In this document: positions 19,286-29,035 of the stretch, piece after piece
Position numbering within the stretch: position 1 is the stretch's first letter
Layout of the letters: the number at the start of each line of letters is the position of its first letter
DNA from: Parabacteroides goldsteinii DSM 19448 = WAL 12034
GTDB taxonomy: Bacteria > Bacteroidota > Bacteroidia > Bacteroidales > Tannerellaceae
Length of the DNA stretch: 64,000 nucleotides
Assembly: GCF_000969835.1 (NCBI RefSeq)
Contig: NZ_KQ033913.1
Location: 498,859 to 562,858 of the forward strand
Reading direction: 5' to 3'
Program-made: the position numbers and the translations under genes
The notes under the pieces: generated by a model
What the model saw: the letters and a program-made list of their open reading frames with translations, nothing else
Told to the model about the DNA's origin: nothing
Databases searched by the model: none

Positions 19286-19786
19286 TTATGGTCGATATTC
19301 TATCATATTGTTCTTAATGACAAGCGGACATTTATATTTCTTTCTTAAATCTTCCTGCAATTTTTCGGTTGTCCGGTCTTTTTGAGGAAAACGCGAACTG
19401 ACAATAAACGCCTTTTGCAAAGAAATATTCTTGAGCAACCCTTCTTGCATAAAGCATTGAATCGTTGAAATGATCTGGCTCATCGCCTTACCGATATTCT
19501 TACCTTTCAGCTCCACAAAATAAGCATGACGATCATTTTTCGTTTTTCCCGAAGGATAATAAAAGAAAATATAATCGCATTTCTCTTTTTCCTGATTGCA
19601 GATAAGGGCACCATCGACTTTAATCTTTTCGACATTCTTCCAGTCTGAAACAATCAAAACAAACTTGCGCCCATTCTCTTCAACCATCAAACGTGCTTTT
19701 GATGTGCATTGGCATGTACTTGCCGGGAGGCGTTCTATTAAACTTCTTCCAGTTACTTCTTGGTTAAAACATTTACAGCTACTCAT
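19286..19786 (-). CDS. Putative PD-(D/E)XK-like protein partnered with ATPase
   Basis: 166 residues, no family recognised with certainty. Residues 56-110 look like a PD-(D/E)XK nuclease core: KVDGALI (D58), D71, then after a strand VELKGKN with E92-x-K94, and a following helix carrying Q104 (MSQIISTIQ). Two CxC pairs at the N-terminus (C4/C6 and C25/C27) could bind zinc. Its ATG overlaps the end of the upstream ATPase gene by 8 bases, so the two are made together. This layout, an OLD/RecF-like ATPase plus a small nuclease-like partner, recalls two-gene phage-defence modules. The nuclease assignment is inference from motif spacing. Confidence 0.65.
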   Translation of the reverse strand: MSSCKCFNQEVTGRSLIERLPASTCQCTSKARLMVEENGRKFVLIVSDWKNVEKIKVDGALICNQEKEKCDYIFFYYPSGKTKNDRHAYFVELKGKNIGKAMSQIISTIQCFMQEGLLKNISLQKAFIVSSRFPQKDRTTEKLQEDLRKKYKCPLVIKNNMIEYRP

Positions 19787-21014
19787 TGTATTTTATATCT
19801 AAAAGCGAATCGTAAATTTCGGATAATTCGGCAGAAACATCATCCATCTGATTAATACCTATTGTGTGGTATTCATCATCTAGAATATTGTGGCTTGTAC
19901 CGTCGCTGGAAAAGAACTGACAAGTCAGGTCCTTGTAATCGATCCATTTATCAGGACTGACGAGTTTAGCAACCTGTTCTGCTTTTTCCGGACTTTCTGC
20001 GGCAACGTTGCCGGCTTGCAAAAGATTTTGGACAGTACTTAATATATAAGGACTATGGGTGGTAATGAATAACTTCGCCTTCATCTCTTTTGTTCGTTTG
20101 ACAAGATATTCTGTCAGGTCCTTCTGTACCTGGGTGTACAGATTGAGTTCGGGTTCTTCGATGATAGTGCAGGTATCTGTATCTAAACCAAGATCAAAAA
20201 CAGACAATAATGGGATAATTGATTGCAAACCGCTCGATGCCTGGGTCAATTCAATCTCTTCTCCATTTTCCAGTCTGATTTTATCATTGGTAGTACTATC
20301 AAAATGCACTTCCAAATTAAGAAAATTTATTTTGTACTGTTCCTGATTGTCTTTAGCCAAGCTATACTTATTTGCAAATATTTTTAAGCAATCCGGGATA
20401 TTTATTCCCTTTTCATAAAAACTGAATATTGCTTTGGAAAGAACTGACATTAATATTCGTTCTGCAGGAATATAAACAGATGGGATTTCGTTATAAACAT
20501 AAGTATGCATTAATCGGGAATAGAATTGAATGTATTGATTATCCCGTATTTTTTCATCAGGAAATTGTTCGATATGTTCAAAATTCTGCAACTCCGGTAA
20601 ACGGATATCCTCATTTAAGAGATTCAGCAGTTTGATTATTCGTGCTCTAAAAGGTCTATGGCTTTTTGTAAATAGGACATTCCCATGATACCATTCATTG
20701 GCAATATCTGTAAAAGGATAATCCGTTTCTATCCCTTTTTTTGATATAGTCCATGTATATTCACCTTTTTTATACACAATACATGTATGCTCTTTAAAAT
20801 CAAAGTCGATATCGTATTTTTTCAGCAAAGAAATAAAAGGAACGAGATTGTCTTTCGGCTCAATGAAATAAAATTCCTGACTATTAAATAAATCCAGCAG
20901 CTTCGCCACCGTGCTTTTCCCACTTGAAGTATGCCCAATCAAAATGCAGAACGGTTTTATCTCTATCTCCGCATGTTGAATAGGCCCAAAATCAGTAACT
21001 GAAATTCTTTCCAT
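19779..21014 (-). CDS. AAA/ABC-type ATPase (OLD/RecF-like, AAA_15)
   Basis: 411 residues. An ABC-type ATPase of the SMC/RecF/OLD branch: Walker A GHTSSGKST (27-35), an inserted helical region (about 60-230), an ABC signature-like segment QASSGLQS (about 253-260), Walker B IIEEPELNLY (about 284-293) and the switch histidine in LFITTHSPYIL (about 315-325). It has no fused TOPRIM domain, unlike OLD. The next gene, overlapping by 8 bases, encodes a small PD-(D/E)XK-like protein. Known defence systems with similar ATPases (Septu, PARIS, AbiL) pair with other effectors. A good -7 box lies 21 bases upstream. Confidence 0.88.
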   Translation of the reverse strand: MERISVTDFGPIQHAEIEIKPFCILIGHTSSGKSTVAKLLDLFNSQEFYFIEPKDNLVPFISLLKKYDIDFDFKEHTCIVYKKGEYTWTISKKGIETDYPFTDIANEWYHGNVLFTKSHRPFRARIIKLLNLLNEDIRLPELQNFEHIEQFPDEKIRDNQYIQFYSRLMHTYVYNEIPSVYIPAERILMSVLSKAIFSFYEKGINIPDCLKIFANKYSLAKDNQEQYKINFLNLEVHFDSTTNDKIRLENGEEIELTQASSGLQSIIPLLSVFDLGLDTDTCTIIEEPELNLYTQVQKDLTEYLVKRTKEMKAKLFITTHSPYILSTVQNLLQAGNVAAESPEKAEQVAKLVSPDKWIDYKDLTCQFFSSDGTSHNILDDEYHTIGINQMDDVSAELSEIYDSLLDIKYNE

Positions 21015-21034
21015 ATCATCTTTCTTTGTTATGA

Positions 21035-21042
21035 CAAATATA
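21035..21042 (-). promoter_or_regulatory. -7 promoter element of the ATPase/nuclease-like pair
   Basis: TATATTTG on the minus strand, an exact TAnnTTTG match, 21 bases before the ATG at 21014. Confidence 0.5.
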
Positions 21043-21828
21043 CGTCTTTTCTTAATAGGTTAAATGATCTTTTGTATAATATCCTTTATATCCGGATTCA
21101 ATTGTCTTTACCGTCATCCTTGACTCTGTTTATCAAAATGTCATTTTACCTCTGTTGTCAGCAGGTTGTATGTGTCAGGGCTTGGGTATATTGTTTTTTA
21201 TTCGATTCTAAAGAGGATTGAAAGTGTCTTTATTTTGATTTTTATGATTTTGGTGTGCCTTTTTGCTTTGTTTTATCGATATAAAATAGATAAAGTGAGT
21301 GAATAAAGTTGTATACATGTAAATATGTTGTTTGAATTGTATGTGTGTTTTTATCTCTTCCAGAAAATAATTCTGCTAAAAAACATGCATTTCAAGTGAT
21401 AAAACCATCCAAAAACGGCTAAATTCAACTGCAATTAACAAAAAATTCCTTTTAAACGAACCTCTATTTTGTTTAAAAGGAAAATATTTTCGTTTTAAAC
21501 GAAGTTCAAATTTATTTAAAACGAGATCTTGGAATTGATATTAATGGTAAATGTGTTAAATATTGTAATTATTCTTTTTCTGATTCAATCAATCTGTCAA
21601 ATACATCAGATACTAAAATGGCTATATGATAAACTTTGTGATAGATTATTGTGACTTAATAGATCAAATTGATATTTCGGGGAGATGTGAGCTAAAGAAG
21701 AGTTGCATGAAATACACGTTTTGATAGTCCAAATCTTTCAACAATGAAATCTGACAATAAATTCAAAACAGATTCTGAATATTTTTTATGCAACCTTTAT
21801 TTTTATTTATTTTGATATTACCTTTGTC
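21043..21828. other. Long AT-rich non-coding stretch
   Basis: About 0.9 kb (21015-21920) separates the ATPase gene from the ECF sigma gene, the longest gene-free stretch in the window. I find only short open frames of 20-46 codons, none with a convincing start or composition. It holds a cluster of TTTAAAC-type repeats around 21446-21524 and, near its right end, the sigma gene promoter. It may carry regulatory sites, a small RNA or remnants of a lost gene. Confidence 0.5.
21446..21524. repeat. Cluster of TTTAAAC direct and inverted repeats
   Basis: An inverted repeat TTCCTTTTAAAC (21446-21457) / GTTTAAAAGGAA (21471-21482) has 12 perfect base pairs and a 13-base loop. TTTTAAACGAA occurs twice as a direct repeat (21450-21460 and 21493-21503), the second inside a near-palindrome TTCGTTTTAAACGAA, and a related TTTAAAACGA follows at 21515-21524. 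The arrangement suggests a multi-site operator, or a structured RNA. Confidence 0.6.
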
Positions 21829-21836
21829 AGGCGTAC
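21829..21836 (+). promoter_or_regulatory. -7 promoter element upstream of the first ECF sigma gene
   Basis: TACCTTTG, an exact TAnnTTTG match, 84 bases before the ATG at 21921. A clear -33 element was not found. Confidence 0.5.
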
Positions 21837-21920
21837 TAAAAACGTAGAAGTGTTATATATTATCCAGTATGCTTCACGCTACTGCAAACTTAGAGCTTTC
21901 TTTATAAATTGAATATATTT

Positions 21921-22511
21921 ATGTTTGATGTTTCTTTATTAAGTCAGTTAAGAGAAGGGAACCGTGAGGCTTTCAACAGCTTGTTTCGTCATTACTATCC
22001 CCGTGTTATGGCGTATGTCGCAGCTATGGTGGAACAGGAAGTGGCGGAAGATGTCGTTCAGGATGTTTTCTTGCATGTTTGGGAAAATCGAAAAAAGCTA
22101 TACGCCGGAGAAGGGTTTCATTCTTATCTGTTTCAGGCGGCTTATACCCGCTGTATTGATTATTATAGAAAAACACAGTCAGCCGACAAGTATAATCTTC
22201 ATATGGAGGGCGCATATCTGGAAGAGTATAATGCCTTATTACGTTCAGATGCGTCTGTCCTGGAAGAAATTTATTCAAAAGATTTTTACGAGCAACTACA
22301 TAATTTACTGGAAAAATTGCCAACCCAGCGGCGTGAGGTATTTATTCTTACTTATATTGAAGGCTTAAAGGCAAAGGAAGTATCCGAGCGTCTCCAAATC
22401 CCACAGCGCACGGTAGAGAGTCATATTTACCTGGCGATTAAGTATCTTAGGGCACATTTATCTAAAAATGATTTCTACATATTATCTCTTCTTTATTTTT
22501 TTCGTCAGTGA
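21921..22511 (+). CDS. ECF-type RNA polymerase sigma factor (PUL 1)
   Basis: 196 residues from ATG 21921 (the frame also offers a TTG at 21909). Region 2 (about 5-75) has the core-binding YPRVMAYVAAMV and DVVQDVFLHVWENRK segments; region 4 (about 120-180) ends with LPTQRREVFILTYIEGLKAKEVSERLQIPQRTV-type helix-turn-helix. This is the FecI-like group used in Bacteroidetes to control SusC/SusD loci. A FecR-type anti-sigma gene, here broken, begins 71 bases downstream, followed by the SusC and SusD genes it presumably controls. Confidence 0.93.
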   Translation: MFDVSLLSQLREGNREAFNSLFRHYYPRVMAYVAAMVEQEVAEDVVQDVFLHVWENRKKLYAGEGFHSYLFQAAYTRCIDYYRKTQSADKYNLHMEGAYLEEYNALLRSDASVLEEIYSKDFYEQLHNLLEKLPTQRREVFILTYIEGLKAKEVSERLQIPQRTVESHIYLAIKYLRAHLSKNDFYILSLLYFFRQ

Positions 22512-22582
22512 AATTAAAAAAAATGAATGATTGCTCCGTAGTTTTTACCTCTCATACGTTTAGCTTGTATAAAAGATGAAAA

Positions 22583-23567
22583 ATGGAATTTGATTACGGA
22601 CTTTTGGCAAAATACCTGGCAGGAAATATCTCTTCCGATGAAATGCAGAAGATGGAGGAGTGGAGTAACTTGTCACAGGATAATAAAAAGATATTATCTG
22701 AAGTGGTGCGTCTTCGTGTTTCCTATAATATGATGTATTATAAAAGTTCGGACCATATTGAAAAGGCTTTGGAAAAACTGAATGTGAAGATCAATCGTTC
22801 CAACCGTTTTAAGTTAATGCGTAACGTGTTGCAGTATGCTGCCGTCTTTTTGATATTGTTTTCCTGTTTTTATGGGGGCTATGAATATTTAAAGCCTGAA
22901 AAATATATAAGTATTGTGGTCAAACCCGGGCAAGACGTGAAAAAGGTCGTGCTTGCTGACGGAACTTCCGTTTGGTTGAAGGGTGGATCGACATTGAAAT
23001 ACCCGGAATCTTTCTCTGACGAGAATCGTCAGGTCTCCTTGCAAGGAGAAGCTTTCTTTGAAGTCTCAAAGAAAGCAGAAACAATTTTCTCTATTTAATG
23101 TCTTTACCGGATATGTGAATATCCAGGTAAAAGGTACTTCTTTTGATGTAAAGACCGATGTAGAAAATAAAAGAGTAGAGGCTGTTTTAGTCAGCGGAGA
23201 AATAGAATTGCTGGATGCGAACCGTAATAAACTGCTGGATGTATCCCCCGGAGAAAAAGTAACTTATAACCAAAACAAGAATGAATATACTACAGAAACT
23301 GTCGATGTGAATATTCTGACAGCCTGGCGACTGAGACAGTTTGTCTTTGAAAACGCGACCCTGCGTGAAATAGTCAATAAACTATCCGTAAAATTTAATG
23401 TAAACATAAATATCGAGTCTTCAGCTCTTGCACAACGTAAATTCCGGTGTGTGATTAATGATGATGAAGAGTTGGTCGATATCCTGAAATTATTGGAATA
23501 CCTGGCTCCAATACATTATAAGATAGAAGAAAACGAAGTTTTCATATACGAACAATTTAAAAAGTAA
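22583..23567 (+). pseudogene. FecR-type anti-sigma factor, disrupted by frameshift
   Basis: The reading frame from ATG 22583 encodes the N-terminal anti-sigma domain, one membrane segment (YAAVFLILFSCFYGGYEYL) and the start of the FecR domain up to FFEVSKKAE, then runs into TAA at 23096-23098. The rest of the FecR domain (NVFTGYVNIQVKGTSFDV onward) and the C-terminal DUF4974-like domain continue one frame over to 23567. Removing one A from the run at 23079-23081 would give a continuous protein of 327 residues, the normal FecR length. As written, the sigma regulator would be truncated in its periplasmic part. It may be a true mutation, a sequencing error, or less likely a programmed frameshift. 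Confidence 0.88.
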
Positions 23568-23649
23568 TGCCTATGAGAAAATGATTGAAAAAACTGACAC
23601 ACACAGAAATGTAACTAAAAAATAGTACTAACATTATTAAATCACATGT

Positions 23650-26600
23650 ATGATTAAAAAAGTTTCTATTGCTACATTAGCAATGTTTTTGACTTCTGCA
23701 TCGCCCGCCATGGCAATAAGCGATGCGCATTCTTTGTATGTGAATCTGGAACTGACGTTGAATAGCACAACGGTCGGTGCAGTTATACAGAGTATCAGTG
23801 AACAAACCGGATATGAATTTTCTTATGACGAAGCCTTGTTGAATAAGAAAATCTCCAACGTATTTGTTAATTTTAAAAATGAACACATCGAAAAAGTGCT
23901 CAAAGAGGTTTTTAAGAATACCGGTATTTCTTATAAGATCGTAAATAACCGTGTGTTTTTAAAAGATAATAATGTAAAGAAGAATGTTCGGACGGTAGAA
24001 CAGCTGATCGTAAATGAAATTCAGCAGAATAAAAAGAAGATATCAGGAGTTATTGTCGATGAGGAAGGGACACCGGTTATCGGTGCAAACATTACTCTTG
24101 AAGGAAACAAAGGAGTCGGAACGGTGACGGATGCCGAAGGTAAATTCATCTTGAGCGAGATTCCGGCCGGGGCGACTTTGCTTGTTTCTTATATCGGTTA
24201 TTTGGAACGGAAAGTACAGGTGGAGGATGGTAAGAGTTCTTATCAGATTACATTGCATGAAGATACCCAAAAACTGGATGAGGTAATCGTTATCGGATAT
24301 GGGGTAGAGAAAAAGATAAATATGACCGGTGCTATTACAAATGTAAAAACAGAGGAGTTATCTAGCATTTCGACTACCAACTTATCTAATACTTTGGCGG
24401 GGCGTGCACCGGGATTGACAATTGTCGGTAGTTCCGGTTTCATGGGAGCAAGTTCGGAAATCCGTATGCGTGGCGGATTCGGTGACCCGTTATTTGTTAT
24501 CGATGGAATCATTCGGGACAAGGCGGCATTCGATGCGCTTGAATCGAACGAAATCGATCAGTTGAGCTTCTTGAAGGACGCTGCGACAGCTTCTGTTTAT
24601 GGTTCTAAAGCCGGTAATGGCGTTGTCCTGGTAACGACTAAGTCGGGCGCGGATAGCATGGGGAAACCTAAATTTGAATATCAGGGATCATATACGTTCA
24701 ACAGACCTACCCGCAAGCTGTTCACGGATGATATGAGCGCTTACAAAGAGTTGGTGTATCAAAATTTAGTGGCTGAGGCTAACGGACTTGCCCGGCCTAA
24801 CAACGATGAAGAGATGGAGTATGCCAAGACACATGATTATAATGTGAATGATCTGATCTGGCAAAATCCATGGAATACAAAGCATTCTATTAGTGCGACA
24901 GGTGGTACGGAAAAAGTCAAATACTATGTTTTAGGTAGTTTTATCAGGGAAGAAGGATCTTATAAGAATCTGGAAAATAATAAATATTCATTTCGATCCA
25001 ATCTGACAGTGAATCTGAGTAAATATATATCCTTGAATGCGAATGTTTCCGGTTATCAGAAAGATGACAGACGCTTTAATTGGTCTGGTAGTGGTGATGA
25101 CAGTGAGGATATATTCGACTTTTACAGAACTACGTTTAATTGTTTGAGGACGGTTCCGTCTTATGCGTATCTGGATGGTACTCCGGCAAACGAAAAGACT
25201 GATTATCCTGTTTATCCGGATGTCAGTAATTTTAAAGGTTGGAATGTCGCAGATGTGATATTGGGTGATCGTTATATCAAAACCCGCAGACGTAATGTAA
25301 ATGGTATTTTATCATTAAACATCGATTTGAGCAAGCTTTTACCCGGATTATCAACCAAAGTAACCGGAAATTACATAATCAATGACTATGCCCGCAAGAA
25401 ATATCTTACTCATCAGAAGGCCTACAATTTTCAATCGGCTGATCCTAATAACCGTTTTGTTCCGGGACCGCTGGATTTGAATAAATATAATATCTTCACG
25501 TTTGGTTCCAATTATGAGAATCTGACTTATGGTTCCCGCCAATTCTGGAATGAACAGTTTGACTGGACGGTGAATTATAAAAATAAGTTCGGTAAGCATG
25601 AAGTAGGCGGAATGATCACTTTTGAGCAGGCTCAAAGTCAGGGTGAAGCCATCTATGCAACAGCGAATGATCCGCTGACGGCTTATGACCAATGGTTCGT
25701 GTTTTCAACCGATCCGGAAAGACGGACAGTTTCAGTAAATGAATCGGAGAACTTAGGTTCGCATTTGTCGTGGATCGGACGTGCTACATATAATTATGAT
25801 TCCAAGTATATAGCAGAGTTCTCATTCCGTTATGATGGAAATAATAAGTTTCCTAAAGAAAGCAGATGGGGCTTTTTCCCCTCGGCCTCACTTGGATGGC
25901 GTATCAGTAAAGAAGCCTTTATGGAGAGCGCTTCTAATTGGCTTGACGACTTAAAAATACGTGCTTCTTATGGTACAACCGGTAACGATTTGAATACATC
26001 GAATGCGTCGATTGGATATTTCCAGTATATAGAAAGATATACTTCCGGTAGCAGTTATATGTTTGGAAATGGATTGGCAAACGGTATACAGACAGGCAGT
26101 ATGCCAACTTATAATTTGACCTGGGCTACTTCATCGACTATCAATGGTGGTTTGGATTTTACCTTTTTGAATAATCGATTGAGTGGAACAGTTGATGGGT
26201 TCTACAGAAAGGAAACCGATATTTTAGGTTCAAGAACATCTACTTTGCCAAGTACTTATGGGGCATCGTTGGCTCCTGAAAATTATGCTGAACGTTCATG
26301 GAGAGGTGGTGAAGTGACGCTGGGTTGGAGAGATAAGGCTAAACATGGAATAAATTATTCTCTTTATATGAATATCGGTTACTCGAAAGATCGTTGGGAC
26401 GTATTGGATGAATCGGTGATTTATATGACTGGTAACCTGAAAGATTTGTCTTTGGTCGGAATGTCGGCCGGGCGTATCACGGGGTTGAAAGTCGATCATT
26501 TGTTGACCGATCAGGCGGAAGTAGATGAATTGATTGCCAAAGGATTCAAACAGTATGGACGCGATCCGTATCTTGGCGGTCTTTTGTTCCAGGATACCCG

Positions 26601-27168
26601 TGGTGATGGTTATGCTCCGGGGCCGGACGGAAAGATTGATGGAAATGACGCGTATAACTTGTTGTCCACAAACGGGACTCCCCGTATTAACTATGGTTTC
26701 GGTGGTAGCTTCAGTTGGAAAGGTATTACTGTTGATATGCATTTTCAGGGTGTTGGCAACTATGACCGGTTGGTCGGATGTGAGGCAACCAAGGGAATGC
26801 CGCAGTATGGTGGTAACACACGTCCGTATTATCCTATCTGGACAAGTGAAAAATGCTGGAGTCCGGAGAATCCTGATGGTATTTATCCCCGTGTAATCGG
26901 TAAGAACCAGTATGAATCAGGTTATGGCGATACTGATTTCTGGATGCGGAATGGAGCCTATGTTCGTTTAAAAAACCTGAATGTAGGATATGATTTGCCT
27001 ATGGCTGTTCTTCGTCCATTAGGATTGACTCGTGCCCAGGTATTTATGAATGCAACTAACTTATTTTCTATCTCGGCGATGAATGAGTTCATGGACCCTG
27101 AACAGAAATACTATGATTCATTCCCTTTGATGAGATCATTTACATTCGGACTTAACTTCTCATTCTAA
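23650..27168 (+). CDS. SusC-like TonB-dependent receptor with STN domain (PUL 1)
   Basis: Outer-membrane active importer of oligosaccharides, 1172 residues. Order: signal peptide (about 1-22), secretin/TonB short N-terminal STN domain (about 32-110, VGAVIQSISEQTGYEFSYDE), a CarboxypepD-reg-like domain (about 132-210, GVIVDEEGTPVIGANI), a plug starting near NMTGAITNVKTEEL, and the 22-stranded barrel ending in FTFGLNFSF. The STN domain is the module that touches the FecR anti-sigma factor, so this receptor also signals. It is 12 bases upstream of the SusD gene. Confidence 0.97.
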   Translation: MIKKVSIATLAMFLTSASPAMAISDAHSLYVNLELTLNSTTVGAVIQSISEQTGYEFSYDEALLNKKISNVFVNFKNEHIEKVLKEVFKNTGISYKIVNNRVFLKDNNVKKNVRTVEQLIVNEIQQNKKKISGVIVDEEGTPVIGANITLEGNKGVGTVTDAEGKFILSEIPAGATLLVSYIGYLERKVQVEDGKSSYQITLHEDTQKLDEVIVIGYGVEKKINMTGAITNVKTEELSSISTTNLSNTLAGRAPGLTIVGSSGFMGASSEIRMRGGFGDPLFVIDGIIRDKAAFDALESNEIDQLSFLKDAATASVYGSKAGNGVVLVTTKSGADSMGKPKFEYQGSYTFNRPTRKLFTDDMSAYKELVYQNLVAEANGLARPNNDEEMEYAKTHDYNVNDLIWQNPWNTKHSISATGGTEKVKYYVLGSFIREEGSYKNLENNKYSFRSNLTVNLSKYISLNANVSGYQKDDRRFNWSGSGDDSEDIFDFYRTTFNCLRTVPSYAYLDGTPANEKTDYPVYPDVSNFKGWNVADVILGDRYIKTRRRNVNGILSLNIDLSKLLPGLSTKVTGNYIINDYARKKYLTHQKAYNFQSADPNNRFVPGPLDLNKYNIFTFGSNYENLTYGSRQFWNEQFDWTVNYKNKFGKHEVGGMITFEQAQSQGEAIYATANDPLTAYDQWFVFSTDPERRTVSVNESENLGSHLSWIGRATYNYDSKYIAEFSFRYDGNNKFPKESRWGFFPSASLGWRISKEAFMESASNWLDDLKIRASYGTTGNDLNTSNASIGYFQYIERYTSGSSYMFGNGLANGIQTGSMPTYNLTWATSSTINGGLDFTFLNNRLSGTVDGFYRKETDILGSRTSTLPSTYGASLAPENYAERSWRGGEVTLGWRDKAKHGINYSLYMNIGYSKDRWDVLDESVIYMTGNLKDLSLVGMSAGRITGLKVDHLLTDQAEVDELIAKGFKQYGRDPYLGGLLFQDTRGDGYAPGPDGKIDGNDAYNLLSTNGTPRINYGFGGSFSWKGITVDMHFQGVGNYDRLVGCEATKGMPQYGGNTRPYYPIWTSEKCWSPENPDGIYPRVIGKNQYESGYGDTDFWMRNGAYVRLKNLNVGYDLPMAVLRPLGLTRAQVFMNATNLFSISAMNEFMDPEQKYYDSFPLMRSFTFGLNFSF

Positions 27169-27180
27169 AATTAAAAAAAT

Positions 27181-28962
27181 ATGAAACTGAATAAAATAAA
27201 ACAATTATCGATTGGTTTGGCAACTATATTGCTGGTCAATGGATGCAATAGTTTGGATATCTCGAACTTGTGGAACTATGATGCAGACCTGGTTTGGAAT
27301 GATGACAACTTAGCAACTGCTTATGTGACTGATCTCTATGGCGATATCTTTAGCGGTTGGTCTACAAGTGCGGATAATACAGCTGAGCAGCAAACGGGTA
27401 TTCCTTTTATGTTGAGTACTATTACAACGTCGGGCAGTGGTTATAAGCGATGGAATTATACCAATATCCGTAATATAAATTTAGGACTTGAGTATCTGGC
27501 AGAAGGAGGATGTACCGAATCTGTTAAGAATAGCCTGACGGGACAAATGCTGTTTATGAGAGCATATCAGTATGGTGAAATGGTTGTTTATCATGGAGGT
27601 ATGCCGTATATTACAAAAGCCCAGGATAAGGATGAAGATGATTTGTATGTGACTCGTACTTCCACGGCAGAGTGTTTTGATTTAATAATTAAGGACCTGG
27701 ATGATGCTATTGCGTTGCTTCCGGCCAAAGCAACCGGTAACGATTATGGGCGTATAGACCAGTGTTTTGCTAAGGCTTATAAGGCAAAGATGTTGCTCTA
27801 TAAGGCTTCTCCGCAGTTTAACCCAAGTAATATGTATGATAATAAATATTGGAACGAAGCTTATACGGCGGCGAAGGAGGCATACGATTTCTGTATAGCT
27901 CAGGGGATTAAACTGACTGCGAATTATGCAGATAACTGGTTGGTGGACGGCAACTCCGAGGTCGTTTTTCCTATTATCTATAGTAATCCGGATAAAACGG
28001 CCAATTGGGAAAACACGATTCGTCCCTCTTCTTTGAGTCGTAGTAATGCCGGTAATACTCCGACCTGGGATATGGTAAAAGCGTTTCCGATGTTGGATGG
28101 AAAGCGGTTTGATGATCCGGCCGGTAAATATTATGCAGGTGCTGAATCTGACTTTTTACAGAAATTCTGGCAAAATCGGGATCCCCGATTTGAGGATTGT
28201 ATCCTGTATAATGCGGATTTATATCCGGTGTCGGGAACGGCTTCAGGATATCGCCAATATACTTCGGTCGGTATAGCTGTCAGAGAAGATTCATATGGAA
28301 TCAATCCCAATGTGGGCAGCACTGCTACACAGAATGATGCTATTAGCGGCATGTATGTGCGTAAAGGATCTGATTTGTCTTTGAGTCAGGATTTGGTATC
28401 TACGTATGATCATGATTATCCGTTTATGAGATTGGCTGAAGTCATGTTTATCTATGCGGAGGCGGCCAATGAAACGGACCATCAGGATGTGGCTGTAGAT
28501 ATGCTGAAGCAAATTCGTAAACGTGCAGGTATCGAAGCCGGCGAAAATGGGTTGTATGGATTGAAAGTTGCTAATCGTGAAGAGATCCGGCAGGCTATTC
28601 TTGATGAACGCAATGTAGAATTATGTTTTGAAGGGCATCGTTTTATGGATCTTCGTAGAACCCGTAATATGATGCAGTTAAACGGACTGCAAAAATATGG
28701 AGTCGAGGCCATTGCTATCAATGAAGACGGTTCAGAAATGGATATTGCCGAAGCTACCCGGAAAGCCAAGACATATTCGTTGACTCCCGATAATTTTAAA
28801 TATATTCTTAGAATGGTGCCGATCAGTGCCATAGCCGAGAATAAATTTTTGATTCAGGAATCGTATTATTTTTTCCCGATCCAGGAAAGTAAAATATTGG
28901 AAAATCCTAATCTCGAACAAAATAACAATTGGGGAGGAAAGTTCAACCCGACTATGGAATGA
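27181..28962 (+). CDS. SusD/RagB-family surface glycan-binding lipoprotein (PUL 1)
   Basis: 593 residues. A lipoprotein signal ends in LVNGC, with the mature Cys at about residue 22. The TPR-rich SusD fold is visible in the N-terminal region (LATAYVTDLYGDIF, MRAYQYGEMVVYHGGMPYI) and the C-terminal RagB/SusD domain ends with PIQESKILENPNLEQNN. It caps the SusC barrel and binds the glycan. It is separated from the following oxidoreductase by a terminator at 29036-29073. Confidence 0.96.
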   Translation: MKLNKIKQLSIGLATILLVNGCNSLDISNLWNYDADLVWNDDNLATAYVTDLYGDIFSGWSTSADNTAEQQTGIPFMLSTITTSGSGYKRWNYTNIRNINLGLEYLAEGGCTESVKNSLTGQMLFMRAYQYGEMVVYHGGMPYITKAQDKDEDDLYVTRTSTAECFDLIIKDLDDAIALLPAKATGNDYGRIDQCFAKAYKAKMLLYKASPQFNPSNMYDNKYWNEAYTAAKEAYDFCIAQGIKLTANYADNWLVDGNSEVVFPIIYSNPDKTANWENTIRPSSLSRSNAGNTPTWDMVKAFPMLDGKRFDDPAGKYYAGAESDFLQKFWQNRDPRFEDCILYNADLYPVSGTASGYRQYTSVGIAVREDSYGINPNVGSTATQNDAISGMYVRKGSDLSLSQDLVSTYDHDYPFMRLAEVMFIYAEAANETDHQDVAVDMLKQIRKRAGIEAGENGLYGLKVANREEIRQAILDERNVELCFEGHRFMDLRRTRNMMQLNGLQKYGVEAIAINEDGSEMDIAEATRKAKTYSLTPDNFKYILRMVPISAIAENKFLIQESYYFFPIQESKILENPNLEQNNNWGGKFNPTME

Positions 28963-29000
28963 ACAGTCTTGAACGATTATGTCATAAAAACTCGTAAATA

Positions 29001-29033
29001 TTTGCGAAAATTATGGGATAAATAATATCTTTG
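29001..29033 (+). promoter_or_regulatory. Promoter (TTTG -33 and TATCTTTG -7) upstream of the oxidoreductase
   Basis: TTTG at 29001-29004 and TATCTTTG at 29026-29033 are 21 bases apart, within the Bacteroidetes spacing. The predicted transcription start, near 29040, falls inside the first arm of the T-tailed hairpin at 29036-29073. Confidence 0.55.
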
Positions 29034-29035
29034 TG

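Noticed and set aside
21120..21320. Small open frames (20-46 codons) in the long spacer, one with a hydrophobic stretch
   Set aside because: They have weak starts, no lipobox or clear signal, and composition expected of AT-rich DNA.
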